Assembly (NCBI RefSeq): GCF_002086635.1
Contig: NZ_MVHD01000013.1
Coordinates: forward strand, 54,091-118,090
From: Mycobacterium alsense
Lineage (GTDB): Bacteria; Actinomycetota; Actinomycetes; Mycobacteriales; Mycobacteriaceae
Direction: 5' to 3'
Length of the DNA stretch: 64,000 nt
Shown: piece after piece, positions 56,320 to 64,000 of the stretch
Layout: each line of letters starts with the position of its first letter
Position numbering within the stretch: position 1 is the first letter of the stretch
The notes under the pieces: model-generated
The model's input: only the letters and a program-made list of their open reading frames with translations
Told to the model about the DNA's origin: nothing
Database searches by the model: none
Position numbers and translations under genes: made by a program

Positions 56320-57248
56320 CATCGATTGCCCGCCAAGGGCCCAGCGGCTCCGGTCCTTCGCGGCGGCGCGCCCGGGCGGGTCGGCTGTTCGTCGCGCCCA
56401 ACCTGGCCGCGGTCGCGGTGTTCATGCTGTTTCCGCTCGGGTTCTCGCTGTACATGAGTTTTCAGCGGTGGGACATCTTCAGCCCGCCGAAGTTCGTGGG
56501 CCTCAAAAACTTCCAAGAGCTGTTCACCTCCGACCCGCTGTTTCTCATCGCCGTCCGCAACACGGTGGTCTTCACCATCGGCACCGTCGTGCCGACCGTC
56601 CTCATCAGCCTCGTGGTGGCCGGTGTGCTGAACCGGAAGATCAAGGGCATCGGGGTCTTTCGCACCATCGTCTTTTTGCCCCTGGCGATTTCGTCGGTGG
56701 TCATGGCGGTCGTGTGGCAGTTCGTCTTCGACACCGACAACGGGCTGCTCAACATCATGCTCGGCTGGGTCGGGATCGGGCCCATCCCATGGCTGGTGGA
56801 CCCGCAATGGGCGATGATCTCGCTGTGCATCGTCAGCGTGTGGCGCAGCGTGCCGTTCGCCGCCGTCATCCTGCTCGCGGCGATGCAGGGGGTGCCGGAG
56901 AGCGTCTACGAGGCGGCCAGGATCGACGGAGCCGGCGAAATACGGCAGTTCGCGTTCATCACGGTGCCGTTGATCAGGGGCGCGGTGTCGTTTGTCGCGG
57001 TCATCTCGATCATCCACGCGTTCCAGGCGTTCGACCTGGTCTACGTCCTCAACGGCGCCAACGGCGGGCCGGAAACCGCGACCTATGTGCTGGGCATCAT
57101 GCTGTTCCAGCACGCGTTCTCGTTCCTGGAATTCGGCTACGCGTCGGCACTGGCCTGGGTGATGTTCGCCATCTTGCTGGTCTTGACCGTCGTGCAGTTG
57201 CGCCTCACCCGGCAGCGATCGCTGGAGGCTTCCGGTGGGTTCGGCTGA
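56316..57248 (+). CDS. Sugar ABC transporter permease (UgpA/MalF type)
   Basis: A 310-residue inner-membrane permease (Rv2040c-like) with six transmembrane helices and the cytoplasmic coupling motif EAARIDGAGEIRQFAFITVPL (EAA---G loop) that contacts the ATPase. FVGLKNFQELF and NGGPETATYVLGIMLF are typical of the MalF/UgpA group. ATG 56316 overlaps the binding-protein stop (ATGA). It ends inside the next permease gene. Confidence 0.92.
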   Translation: MTSIARQGPSGSGPSRRRARAGRLFVAPNLAAVAVFMLFPLGFSLYMSFQRWDIFSPPKFVGLKNFQELFTSDPLFLIAVRNTVVFTIGTVVPTVLISLVVAGVLNRKIKGIGVFRTIVFLPLAISSVVMAVVWQFVFDTDNGLLNIMLGWVGIGPIPWLVDPQWAMISLCIVSVWRSVPFAAVILLAAMQGVPESVYEAARIDGAGEIRQFAFITVPLIRGAVSFVAVISIIHAFQAFDLVYVLNGANGGPETATYVLGIMLFQHAFSFLEFGYASALAWVMFAILLVLTVVQLRLTRQRSLEASGGFG

Positions 57249-58077
57249 GCGGGTGTTCACGCGCCACGCCCTTCGCGCGGTCCTGGTCTACACCGCGCTG
57301 CTCGGCGTCGCGTGGTGCTGGCTGTTCCCGATCGCCTGGGCGGTCTCCGGATCCCTGAAGAGGGAGGGCGAGGTAGCCGAACCGAGGCTGCTGCCGGCCC
57401 ACCCGCGGTGGTCCAACTACACCGACGTCTTCACGCTGATGCCGTTCTGGCGCATGTTCTTCAACACCGTGCTGTACGCCGGGTGCGTCACCGCGGGGCA
57501 GGTCTTCTTCTGCTCGCTGGCCGGGTACGCGTTCGCGCGACTGAAGTTTCGCGGCCGCGACACGCTGTTCGTGTTGTACCTCGGCACCCTGATGGTGCCG
57601 CTGACGGTCACGGTGATCCCGCAGTTCATCCTGATGCGAACGCTGGGCTGGGTCGACACCCCCTGGGCGATGATCGTGCCGGGCCTGTTCGGCAGCGCGT
57701 TCGGCACCTACCTCATGCGGCAGTTCTTCCGAACGCTCCCTACCGATCTGGAGGAGGCGGCGACCCTGGACGGCTGCTCCCCGTGGCAGATCTACTGGCG
57801 CATCCTGCTGCCGCACGCGCGGCCGGCGGTGATGGTGCTCGCGGTGCTCACCTGGGTCAACGTGTGGAACGACTTCCTGTGGCCCCTGTTGATGCTGCAG
57901 CGCAACAGCCTGGCGACGCTGACGCTGGGCCTGGTCCGGCTGCGGGGCGAATACGTCGCCCGGTGGCCGGTGATCATGGCCGCCTCCATCGTGATCATGG
58001 TGCCGCTCGTCGTCATCTACGCCGTCGCCCAACGCTCCTTCGTGCGCGGCATCGCCGTCACCGGGATGAACGGGTAG
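57235..58077 (+). CDS. Sugar ABC transporter permease (UgpE/MalG type)
   Basis: A 280-residue permease (Rv2039c-like) with six helices and the coupling loop [35 protein letters not shown] and [15 protein letters not shown] are MalG/UgpE-group signatures. GTG 57235 overlaps the upstream permease by 14 bp. It forms the transmembrane channel with the upstream permease. Confidence 0.92.
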   Translation: MGSAERVFTRHALRAVLVYTALLGVAWCWLFPIAWAVSGSLKREGEVAEPRLLPAHPRWSNYTDVFTLMPFWRMFFNTVLYAGCVTAGQVFFCSLAGYAFARLKFRGRDTLFVLYLGTLMVPLTVTVIPQFILMRTLGWVDTPWAMIVPGLFGSAFGTYLMRQFFRTLPTDLEEAATLDGCSPWQIYWRILLPHARPAVMVLAVLTWVNVWNDFLWPLLMLQRNSLATLTLGLVRLRGEYVARWPVIMAASIVIMVPLVVIYAVAQRSFVRGIAVTGMNG

Positions 58078-58079
58078 CC

Positions 58080-59150
58080 ATGGCCTCCGTGAGCTTCGAG
58101 CGGGCGACGCGGCGCTACCCGGGAGCCGACCGGCCGGCGCTGGACGGCCTCGACCTGGTGGTCGGGGACGGCGAATTCGTCGTGCTGGTGGGGCCGTCCG
58201 GGTGCGGCAAGACGACCTCGCTGCGGATGGTGGCCGGCCTGGAAACGCTTGATTCCGGGCGCATCCTGATCGGCGACCGCGACGTCAGCCGCGTCGATCC
58301 CAAGGACCGCGACGTCGCGATGGTCTTTCAGAACTATGCGCTGTACCCGCACATGAGCGTGGCGCAGAACATGGGCTTCGCGCTGAAGATCGCCAAGACC
58401 CCGAAGGCCGAAATCCGCGAACGGGTGCTGGACGCGGCGAAACTGCTTGACCTGCAACCCTATCTCGACCGCAAACCCAAGGACCTCTCCGGCGGGCAGC
58501 GGCAGCGGGTGGCGATGGGCCGCGCGATCGTGCGCCGCCCGCAGGTGTTCCTGATGGACGAGCCGCTGTCGAACCTGGACGCCAAACTGCGGGTGCAGAC
58601 CCGCAACCAGATCGCCGCGCTGCAACGGCATTTGGGCACCACGACGGTCTATGTCACCCATGACCAGGTGGAGGCGATGACCATGGGTGACCGCGTCGCG
58701 GTGCTGTGCGACGGGGTGCTGCAGCAGTTCGCGACGCCCCGCGAGCTCTACCGCAACCCCGCCAACGTGTTCGTCGCGGGATTCATCGGATCACCGGCGA
58801 TGAACCTGTTCACCCTTCCGATCGTGGGTGCGTCGGTCTCGCTGGGGGATTGGCCGATCCCGGTGCCGCGCGAGATCGCCGGCACGGCGGGTGACGTCGT
58901 CGTCGGGGTCCGCCCCGAGCACTTCCAACTGGGGGGTGTCGGCGTCGAGATGGAGGTCGACGTGGTCGAGGATCTCGGCGCGGATGCCTACCTGTACGGC
59001 CGAATCACGGGTTCGGGCAATGTGATCGGCCAGCCCGTCGTGGCCCGCGCCGACGGGCGCCACCCGCCGGAGAAGGGCAGCCGCGTGCGGCTGCAGCCCG
59101 AAGCCGCCCATCTGCATTTCTTCGGCACCGACGGGCGGCGGCTTTCGTGA
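58080..59150 (+). CDS. Sugar ABC transporter ATP-binding protein (UgpC/MsmK type)
   Basis: A 356-residue ATPase (Rv2038c-like) with Walker [12 protein letters not shown]-loop [13 protein letters not shown], signature [17 protein letters not shown], Walker [14 protein letters not shown] and switch His in [15 protein letters not shown]. The C-terminal TOBE/regulatory domain ([12 protein letters not shown]) places it with sugar importers. Starts 2 bp after the MalG-type permease and completes the four-gene transporter operon. Confidence 0.95.
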   Translation: MASVSFERATRRYPGADRPALDGLDLVVGDGEFVVLVGPSGCGKTTSLRMVAGLETLDSGRILIGDRDVSRVDPKDRDVAMVFQNYALYPHMSVAQNMGFALKIAKTPKAEIRERVLDAAKLLDLQPYLDRKPKDLSGGQRQRVAMGRAIVRRPQVFLMDEPLSNLDAKLRVQTRNQIAALQRHLGTTTVYVTHDQVEAMTMGDRVAVLCDGVLQQFATPRELYRNPANVFVAGFIGSPAMNLFTLPIVGASVSLGDWPIPVPREIAGTAGDVVVGVRPEHFQLGGVGVEMEVDVVEDLGADAYLYGRITGSGNVIGQPVVARADGRHPPEKGSRVRLQPEAAHLHFFGTDGRRLS

Positions 59151-59211
59151 CCATCGTCTCCGTCCGCCCGGCGCCGAACGTCGAGTTGTGGGGCCGACTT
59201 TCCGCGATTTT

Positions 59212-59233
59212 GCCCAACACGTCGACGTTGGGC
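59212..59233. terminator. Hairpin between convergent genes
   Basis: GCCCAAC and GTTGGGC form a perfect 7-bp stem around an 8-base loop. It lies between the ends of the transporter operon and the DUF3349 gene, without a U-tract, as in many mycobacterial candidate terminators. It could act on both strands. Confidence 0.45.
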
Positions 59234-59252
59234 GCCCGATATCGAGCCGGCC

Positions 59253-59513
59253 CTAGTCGCGCGCGCAGCCGATCGCATGCAGCCGGCGCTGCACGCGCGC
59301 GATGTCGCCTTCCGAGGGCAGCTCGTTGGTGACGTAGGTGATCGCCACCCCGACGTCGGCGGCGCTGATCGGCCGGCACCTGCGCATGATCAGTTCTCTT
59401 GTGATGGCGGTGATCTCGTCATTGGATACGCGCCGATGCGGCAAAACCGTCGGCGGGACGTAGCCGGCGCGCAAAAAAGCGACGAAGCTCGACACCCAAT
59501 GGGACAGGTCCAT
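59253..59513 (-). CDS. DUF3349 domain protein
   Basis: An 86-residue protein of the mycobacterial DUF3349 family. Features are the start DLSHWVSSFVAFLRAGYVP, then the all-helical body with DEITAITRELIMRR and DVGVAITYVTNELPSEGDIARVQRRL. Family structures show a small helical fold, and no function is established. Starts at ATG 59513 and is divergent from DUF3097 across an AT-richer 230-bp gap. Confidence 0.85.
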   Translation of the reverse strand: MDLSHWVSSFVAFLRAGYVPPTVLPHRRVSNDEITAITRELIMRRCRPISAADVGVAITYVTNELPSEGDIARVQRRLHAIGCARD

Positions 59514-59743
59514 AACGTCACCTCACTCACCGCCACACGCTGTGCATTAGCGGCATCTAGCAACTTATCAGCGGCAGCGCCAACTGCCCGGTAAGACAAC
59601 GCAGTTACTTACGACTATTTATGAATTTTTCAGTCTTGCGCCCGAATCCTTAGCGCTTTAACAATTTCGGGTTCCTGGGACTTCTGGTGCCTTCCAGGCG
59701 TGCCGTAACGGCGTTTGGCCGCAACGCTTCCTAGTATTGCCGG
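59514..59743. promoter_or_regulatory. AT-rich divergent promoter region
   Basis: This 230-bp gap separates the divergent DUF3349 and DUF3097 genes and contains a stretch at about 59600-59635 (TTACTTACGACTATTTATG and following) that is far richer in A+T than the rest of the window. It probably holds promoters for both genes; no -35/-10 pair with good spacing could be chosen. Confidence 0.4.
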
Positions 59744-60595
59744 GTGCAGGATCGCCATGAAACCTCGAAAACCCACGTCCTCGCCCCGGGCCGGCGCAAA
59801 CCCCGTTCGACCGAGCACCCGGCCGAGCGCGGCCTGGTGGTCGAGGACGCGGAAAGCGGCTACGTCGGTGCGGTGGTGCGCGTCGAATACGGTCGCGTCG
59901 ACCTGGAGGACCGGCACGGCCGCACCCGCGGCTTTCCCCTCGGCCCCGGCTACCTGATCGACGGCCGCCCGGTGATCCTCACCGCACCGCGTCGCCCGGC
60001 ACCCCGCGCCGCGGCCCGGACGGCGTCCGGCTCGGTCGCCGTGCCGGGTGCCCGGGCCAGGGTCGCGCGCGCCAGCCGGATCTACGTCGAGGGCCGGCAC
60101 GACGCGGAGTTGATCGCGCAGGTGTGGGGGGAGGACCTGCGCATCGAGGGTGTCGTCGTCGAGCACCTCGGCGGCGTCGACGACCTGGTGGGCATCGTCG
60201 CGGAGTTCGGGCCCGGCCCGGGGCGCCGGCTGGGGGTGCTGGTGGACCACCTGGTCGCGGGTTCGAAGGAGGCGCGGATCGCCGACGCGGTGCGCAGGGG
60301 GCCGGGCGGGGCCGACACGTTGATCGTGGGGCACCCCTACGTCGACATCTGGCAGGCGGTGAAGCCGCAGCGGCTCGGCCTGGCGGCCTGGCCGGAGGTC
60401 CCGCGCCACATGGAGTGGAAGCACGGGGCGTGCGCGGCGCTGGGCCTGCCGCACGCCAACCAGGCGGACATCGCGCGGGCGTGGCGGCGCATCCGCTCGC
60501 GGGTGCGCGACTGGAGCGATCTCGAACCGGCGCTCATCGGGCGTGTGGAGGAGCTCATCGACTTCGTGACGCAGCCGGCCGGAAGATCAGCGTGA
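59744..60595 (+). CDS. DUF3097 family protein
   Basis: A 283-residue actinobacterial conserved protein of the DUF3097 family. It has an N-terminal small beta domain (GLVVEDAESGYVGAVVRVEY) and a central Toprim-like part with acidic residues (RIYVEGRHDAELIAQVWGED, and LGVLVDHLVAGSKEARIAD). The EGxxDAEL and DHLxxGSKE pieces resemble the Toprim Glu and Asp metal sites of primases/nucleases, so nucleic-acid action is possible but unproved. GTG 59744 is the start. It overlaps the convergent antitoxin gene by 9 bp. Confidence 0.85.
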   Translation: MQDRHETSKTHVLAPGRRKPRSTEHPAERGLVVEDAESGYVGAVVRVEYGRVDLEDRHGRTRGFPLGPGYLIDGRPVILTAPRRPAPRAAARTASGSVAVPGARARVARASRIYVEGRHDAELIAQVWGEDLRIEGVVVEHLGGVDDLVGIVAEFGPGPGRRLGVLVDHLVAGSKEARIADAVRRGPGGADTLIVGHPYVDIWQAVKPQRLGLAAWPEVPRHMEWKHGACAALGLPHANQADIARAWRRIRSRVRDWSDLEPALIGRVEELIDFVTQPAGRSA

Positions 60596-60892
60596 CGGCG
60601 CGGCCGAGACGATGCGAGCGACCAGCCGGCCGCCGCGGACGACGTCGACCGTCTCCCCGGCCGCGACCCGATCGAAGCATCGCCCGGCGCGCGTCCGCAG
60701 TTCGTCAAGCCCGACCCATCCGCTGGTGTTCGGTCGCGCCAGTATGGGGGCCGCCCTCCAGCTCCCGACCGACAGGATCTGCGCGACGAGCTTGCCGCGA
60801 CGGACGACGTCGATCGTCTCCCCGGCGGCCACCCGTTCGAGATAGCTACACGCGTCGCTCCGAAGCTGGCCGAGGCCGATCACTGTCCGCAT
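60587..60892 (-). CDS. Orphan antitoxin made of two tandem Phd/YefM-like units
   Basis: A 101-residue protein built from two similar halves: GLGQLRSDACSYLERVAAGE followed by TIDVVRRGKLVAQILS, and GLDELRTRAGRCFDRVAAGE followed by TVDVVRGGRLVARIVS. Each half matches the DNA-binding part of Phd/YefM (prevent-host-death) antitoxins, in which the first half dimerises and binds DNA. The usual C-terminal toxin-neutralising tail is absent, and no toxin gene lies next to it, so it may be a stand-alone regulator that acts as a single-chain dimer. GGAG precedes ATG 60892, and a consensus promoter lies upstream. Confidence 0.8.
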   Translation of the reverse strand: MRTVIGLGQLRSDACSYLERVAAGETIDVVRRGKLVAQILSVGSWRAAPILARPNTSGWVGLDELRTRAGRCFDRVAAGETVDVVRGGRLVARIVSAAPSR

Positions 60893-60947
60893 GTCACTCC
60901 AATTCGGGACGCCCATGGGTAGGTGCGTCCGCGCGCCCGACGCGACA

Positions 60948-60976
60948 ATTATGACTGTACGTGCGGTCAGTGTCAA
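60948..60976 (-). promoter_or_regulatory. Consensus promoter of the antitoxin gene
   Basis: Read on the minus strand, TTGACA (60976-60971) and CATAAT (60953-60948) are exactly 17 bp apart, the best sigma-70-like promoter seen in the window. Transcription should start near 60941, giving a leader of about 50 nt. TGAC and GTCA half-sites flank the spacer and could be an autoregulatory operator. Confidence 0.75.
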
Positions 60977-61067
60977 CCACAGGGCCGGGACGAGTGCCGG
61001 CCGCATCGCGCGGACCAGTGGAAATCGTTGTGCGAGAGCAGGGTTAAGCGTTTGTGTACGGATGGCG

Positions 61068-62624
61068 TCACTGGGTGGGCGGCGCCAGCATGTCCTTCCA
61101 TCCGTCGTCGCCTGTCGTGCGTGAATTCTCGACGGAGTATTTCACCCCGTCGGGCCCCACCAACAGTTCGCCGCTCTGCGGGACGTAAACGGCCGGGGGA
61201 GGCACGGCGGCGGTGTAGACACACGGATTAGGTTGCTGCCCATTGCATTCGACGGTGCCGGCCCCCGGCCGCTGCAGTGGGTCGCTGACCGGGGGCGGTG
61301 TGCCCGCGACCCTGTCGGAGGGGGCGGGGTTGAGCCCGTTGTCGACCGACGGGGCGGGTATCACCAGGCCCGGTTTCACGGGTTGGTCGCAGCGGGCCGC
61401 CGGCGCCGGACAGGTCACGATCTGGTTGGGGTCGCCGTACCACGGGTTGGTGCCCATCGGGACGTATGGCTTGGGGTCGCGGCATTCCCGTGGCGTCGCC
61501 GCGCGCTTACCGGGCACGTCGACACACGGGAGGTTGCGCGCCCCGCGCACGGCGTTGGCGGGAGCGTCCTGGGGGATCCTGCAATAGGTTCCGGACGGCA
61601 TCGGCGCCAGGCTGGTATCGGCGGGAGACCGCCACTGGGCTGCCGGCAGGAACCCGGTCAGGCACGGTGGGGGCTGGTTGATGGTCAGGGAGGTGCCCAG
61701 CGAGGCGTAGCCCGGGAAGGCCGACGTCACGGTTTGGCCTTCCGAGGCGCCCTGGGGGTAGGCGACCAGCAGCTGCTCGACGCCCTTGTGGTAGCGCTTG
61801 AGCATGTCCAGCACGATCTCGAGGTTCGCCAGGGTCTGCGGCAGCGACTCGCGGATGTCGCCGAAGACCTCGTTGACCTGATCGGCGGTCGGTGCGGCGT
61901 GGGTCAGGATGCTCTGCACGTGCTGGTCGTTTTCCGCGCTTTGGGCGGCCAGGATGTCGAGGTTGTGCGACCAGCGCTCGATCGAGTCGCCGGAGTCGAC
62001 CTGGCTGTCGATGACCGGCCCGGCGTTTTGCACGATGTCGTTGACATCGGAGATGTTCGCCTTGAAGTCGCCGGCGATGGCCTGCGTCGCATCGACCAGT
62101 CGCTGTAGCGCCGGGCCCAAACCGCCTACCGCCTGGGCTGTTTCGTCGAGCAGCGCGGCGATCTTGTCCTTGGGCAGCACGGCCAGGCCGCGGTTGGCCG
62201 CGTCCAGCGCCGGCCCGATCTCGGTGGGTATGGTGCCCTTTTTGATGGTCTGGCCCGGCGCGAGGTATCGGCCCGGGTTGCCCTCCGACACCAGGTCCAG
62301 ATACTGCTCACCGACCGCCGACACCGAATGCACGTTCGCCGACGCGTCGATCGGGATCTGGTAGCGATCGCCGATGCTCATGATCACCCGCGCGCCCGTC
62401 GCGGCGGGCTCGACCGCGGTGACCGTGCCGATGGTTTCACCGCGATACGTCACGTTGGAGGTCTTGTACAGCCCGCCCGACGCGGGCAGCTCCGCCATCA
62501 GCGTGTAGTGGCCGATCCCCACCGCGCTGGGGATCTGCAAGTAGTACCAGCCCAGTGCGACCGCCGTGACCGCGGTCAGGACGGCGAACATGACCAGCTG
62601 GCGCTTGATGAAGGGCGTCAGCAT
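61068..62624 (-). CDS. Mce family protein, MceF type
   Basis: A 518-residue mammalian-cell-entry protein: one N-terminal transmembrane helix (KRQLVMFAVLTAVTAVALGW), the MlaD/MCE beta-barrel domain (ASGGLYKTSNVTYRGETIGT; VHSVSAVGEQYLDLVSEG), a long helical needle domain with NDIVQNAGPVIDSQVDSGDS, and a Pro/Cys-rich C-terminal tail of about 170 residues. Mce proteins form hexameric lipid-transport tunnels across the periplasm; MceF is normally the last of six. Start ATG 62624 overlaps the MceE stop by 7 bp. Which of the mce operons this is cannot be told here. Confidence 0.9.
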   Translation of the reverse strand: MLTPFIKRQLVMFAVLTAVTAVALGWYYLQIPSAVGIGHYTLMAELPASGGLYKTSNVTYRGETIGTVTAVEPAATGARVIMSIGDRYQIPIDASANVHSVSAVGEQYLDLVSEGNPGRYLAPGQTIKKGTIPTEIGPALDAANRGLAVLPKDKIAALLDETAQAVGGLGPALQRLVDATQAIAGDFKANISDVNDIVQNAGPVIDSQVDSGDSIERWSHNLDILAAQSAENDQHVQSILTHAAPTADQVNEVFGDIRESLPQTLANLEIVLDMLKRYHKGVEQLLVAYPQGASEGQTVTSAFPGYASLGTSLTINQPPPCLTGFLPAAQWRSPADTSLAPMPSGTYCRIPQDAPANAVRGARNLPCVDVPGKRAATPRECRDPKPYVPMGTNPWYGDPNQIVTCPAPAARCDQPVKPGLVIPAPSVDNGLNPAPSDRVAGTPPPVSDPLQRPGAGTVECNGQQPNPCVYTAAVPPPAVYVPQSGELLVGPDGVKYSVENSRTTGDDGWKDMLAPPTQ

Positions 62625-63820
62625 TGCCGGTCCGCCCTTTCCACCAGTGGGCCTCCCGGGACGTCGTTGGGGTTCGGTGTGTAGCGGACGTCGGGGATCA
62701 TCGTTTCGGGGTCGCGGCCCCACGCTTGCTCGAGCGCGCGCAGCGCCCCGGAGAACCCCGTACCGGTGAGGACCGCGTTGTCGACGGCGCTCATGGTCAG
62801 GTCGAGCGTCAGCGACAGGTTGAAGTAGTCGCCGCGAAATGCCTTGGGCACCGCGTCGATGTCGAACGGCCGGACGAGGATCAGCTTGAGTGCGCGAATC
62901 AGATACGGCGCCGAGCGGCCGAGTTCCCGCAGCGGGCACTGCAGCGACTGCAGGTCCTGGTGGAGGTCGCCGCGCGAGGCCGACAGGTATTGGTCGGCGA
63001 GCGCTCCCAGCCGTCCCGTCGCCTCGACCGCGTCGATCAGAAGGTGCTGTTTGTCGGCGAAATGCTTGAGCAGCGGCGGAAATTCGGTGAGAACGCGATC
63101 CAGGACGTCGGAACGGGGGCCCACGTACGCCAGCAGCCGGTTGGTGGAATCGATGGCTCGGGTGATGTCGGCGCGTTGCTCGTCGAGCCGGGCGGTGAAG
63201 GTGTCCAGCTTGCCGAGGAAGGCGCGGATCTGGTCGGCGCGCCCGTGCACGATGTTGTAGGCCTCGTTCTGCAGCACTTCGAGGTTCGGGATGCCGCCTC
63301 CGCGCAAAACGATGGCGAGACTTGCCAGCGTCTGCTCGGTGGTGGGATAGGTGGACGCATTCTTCAGCGGGATGGTGTCGCCGTCCCTCAGCGGCTCCGG
63401 GGACGGGTTGGCTGGCGCCGCCAGCTCAATATGCTGAGAACCCAGCAGGCTGGTCTGGCCGATCTTGGCGTTCGCGTTCCTGGGCAACTTGACGTTCTTG
63501 CCGAGCCGCAGCGTCAGTGTCGGGACCCAGTTCTTCAGTTCGATCGCGCGCACCGTGCCGACGAAGACGTCGGCCACCCGCACCCGGCTGTTGCTGTTGA
63601 GGGCCAGCGTGTCCGGCATCTGCACGTAGACGGTGTAGTTGCCCGGACCGGAGCCGGGGCCGCCGGGCATCGGCACGTTCGCGATTCCGTGCCACTTCGC
63701 GCACGACGTCAGCGCCACCGCGGCGCTCGCCAGGACCAGTCCCCGCCAGGCCCGGTGCCGAGCGCGAGAGGCGGACGCGCACAGCGCTTTTACGGTTTGG
63801 CGGGTTTGTGTGCCGATCAC
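62618..63820 (-). CDS. Mce family lipoprotein, MceE type
   Basis: A 400-residue Mce subunit with a lipoprotein signal (WRGLVLASAAVALTSC, acylated Cys40), the MCE domain (YTVYVQMPDTLALNSNSRVR; TSLLGSQHIELAAP) and a helical needle region (VLQNEAYNIVHGRADQIRAF). The lipobox marks it as the E-position (LprK-like) subunit. GTG 63820 overlaps the MceD stop as GTGA, so translation is coupled through the operon. Confidence 0.9.
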   Translation of the reverse strand: MIGTQTRQTVKALCASASRARHRAWRGLVLASAAVALTSCAKWHGIANVPMPGGPGSGPGNYTVYVQMPDTLALNSNSRVRVADVFVGTVRAIELKNWVPTLTLRLGKNVKLPRNANAKIGQTSLLGSQHIELAAPANPSPEPLRDGDTIPLKNASTYPTTEQTLASLAIVLRGGGIPNLEVLQNEAYNIVHGRADQIRAFLGKLDTFTARLDEQRADITRAIDSTNRLLAYVGPRSDVLDRVLTEFPPLLKHFADKQHLLIDAVEATGRLGALADQYLSASRGDLHQDLQSLQCPLRELGRSAPYLIRALKLILVRPFDIDAVPKAFRGDYFNLSLTLDLTMSAVDNAVLTGTGFSGALRALEQAWGRDPETMIPDVRYTPNPNDVPGGPLVERADRQC

Positions 63821-64000
63821 GATCCCGCTCCCGTCGCGGCGGCCACCGGTGTCGGCGCGACCGGGCCCGGGACCACTCCCGGCGCCGGTGGAGGTGGCGG
63901 GATGGGCACCTGCGGCGCCCGCAGGCCAATCGGCGGCAAAACCGGGTTCTCGTCGTAGGCGTTCGGCGGTCCCGGCGGGGTCTGCAGCCCGGGGGCGGGG
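63817..64000 (-). CDS. Mce family protein, MceD type, C-terminal end (partial)
   Basis: The frame enters from the right edge and ends with TGA at 63817, overlapping the MceE start. The 61 visible residues are Pro-rich: PPNAYDENPVLPPIGLRAPQ then PIPPPPPAPGVVPGPVAP, the usual low-complexity tail of D-position Mce proteins. The rest lies outside the window. Confidence 0.75.
   Translation of the reverse strand, partial: PAPGLQTPPGPPNAYDENPVLPPIGLRAPQVPIPPPPPAPGVVPGPVAPTPVAAATGAGS

Noticed and set aside
60893..61067. A toxin gene next to the tandem antitoxin
   Set aside because: The gap holds only the promoter region and the end of mceF; no frame with PIN, Doc or RelE features was found.

Overview
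The window looks like chromosome from a slow-growing, non-tuberculous Mycobacterium. It is very GC-rich with dense, often overlapping genes. It carries rbpA, ppm1, pks12, lppI, lipT, pncA and an mce operon, and much of it follows the M. tuberculosis order Rv2062c-Rv2038c (cobN, PPOX enzyme, dienelactone hydrolase, fxsA, lnt/ppm1, rbpA, pks12, Rv2047c-like, lppI, lipT, pncA, Rv2042c, sugar ABC transporter). The gene order was compared from memory, not by alignment. No rRNA, tRNA, CRISPR array or insertion sequence was seen.

Layout. 1-8.7 kb: end of a molybdopterin oxidoreductase, cobN (cobalamin synthesis), an F420-type nitroreductase-like enzyme with a divergent TetR regulator and two matching operators, a PPOX enzyme, a DJ-1/PfpI protein, dienelactone hydrolase and FxsA. 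8.7-14.3 kb: amidohydrolase, then lnt and ppm1 as two overlapping genes (fused in M. tuberculosis), rbpA and a zinc-ribbon protein. 14.3-29.5 kb: the 4,187-residue mycoketide synthase gene pks12 and a two-domain epimerase/PEP-utiliser gene.

29.5-45.8 kb is an accessory catabolic island sitting between the Rv2047c-like gene and lppI, which are neighbours in M. tuberculosis. Its left half is one long minus-strand operon (about 38.0 to 29.5 kb). In order of transcription this holds a six-helix membrane protein, a 34-residue membrane peptide, a NorD-like VWA protein, a NorQ-like AAA+ ATPase, a 43-residue membrane peptide, a second near-identical six-helix protein, a single-span membrane protein, an amine-dehydrogenase-like enzyme, a VOC protein, a tiny coupled frame, an SDR and a P450. 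Its right half has two more amine-dehydrogenase paralogues, three SDRs, another P450 and two TetR regulators. Three TGAC-N4-GTCA palindromes lie 55-72 bp upstream of the start codons around the first TetR gene, which suggests one shared regulon. The NorQ/NorD pair has no nitric oxide reductase or Rubisco nearby. Its likely clients are the duplicated membrane proteins, so this could be an undescribed membrane (metallo)enzyme with its own maturation machinery.

45.9-64 kb: lppI, lipT, a kinase fused to a second domain, gluconokinase, a DoxX protein with six 22-residue repeats, pncA with an Rv2042c-like gene, a DoxX/ECF41 sigma pair, a four-gene sugar ABC transporter, DUF3349 and DUF3097 proteins, an orphan antitoxin made of two tandem antitoxin units, and the distal end of an mce operon (MceD, MceE, MceF) running off the right edge.
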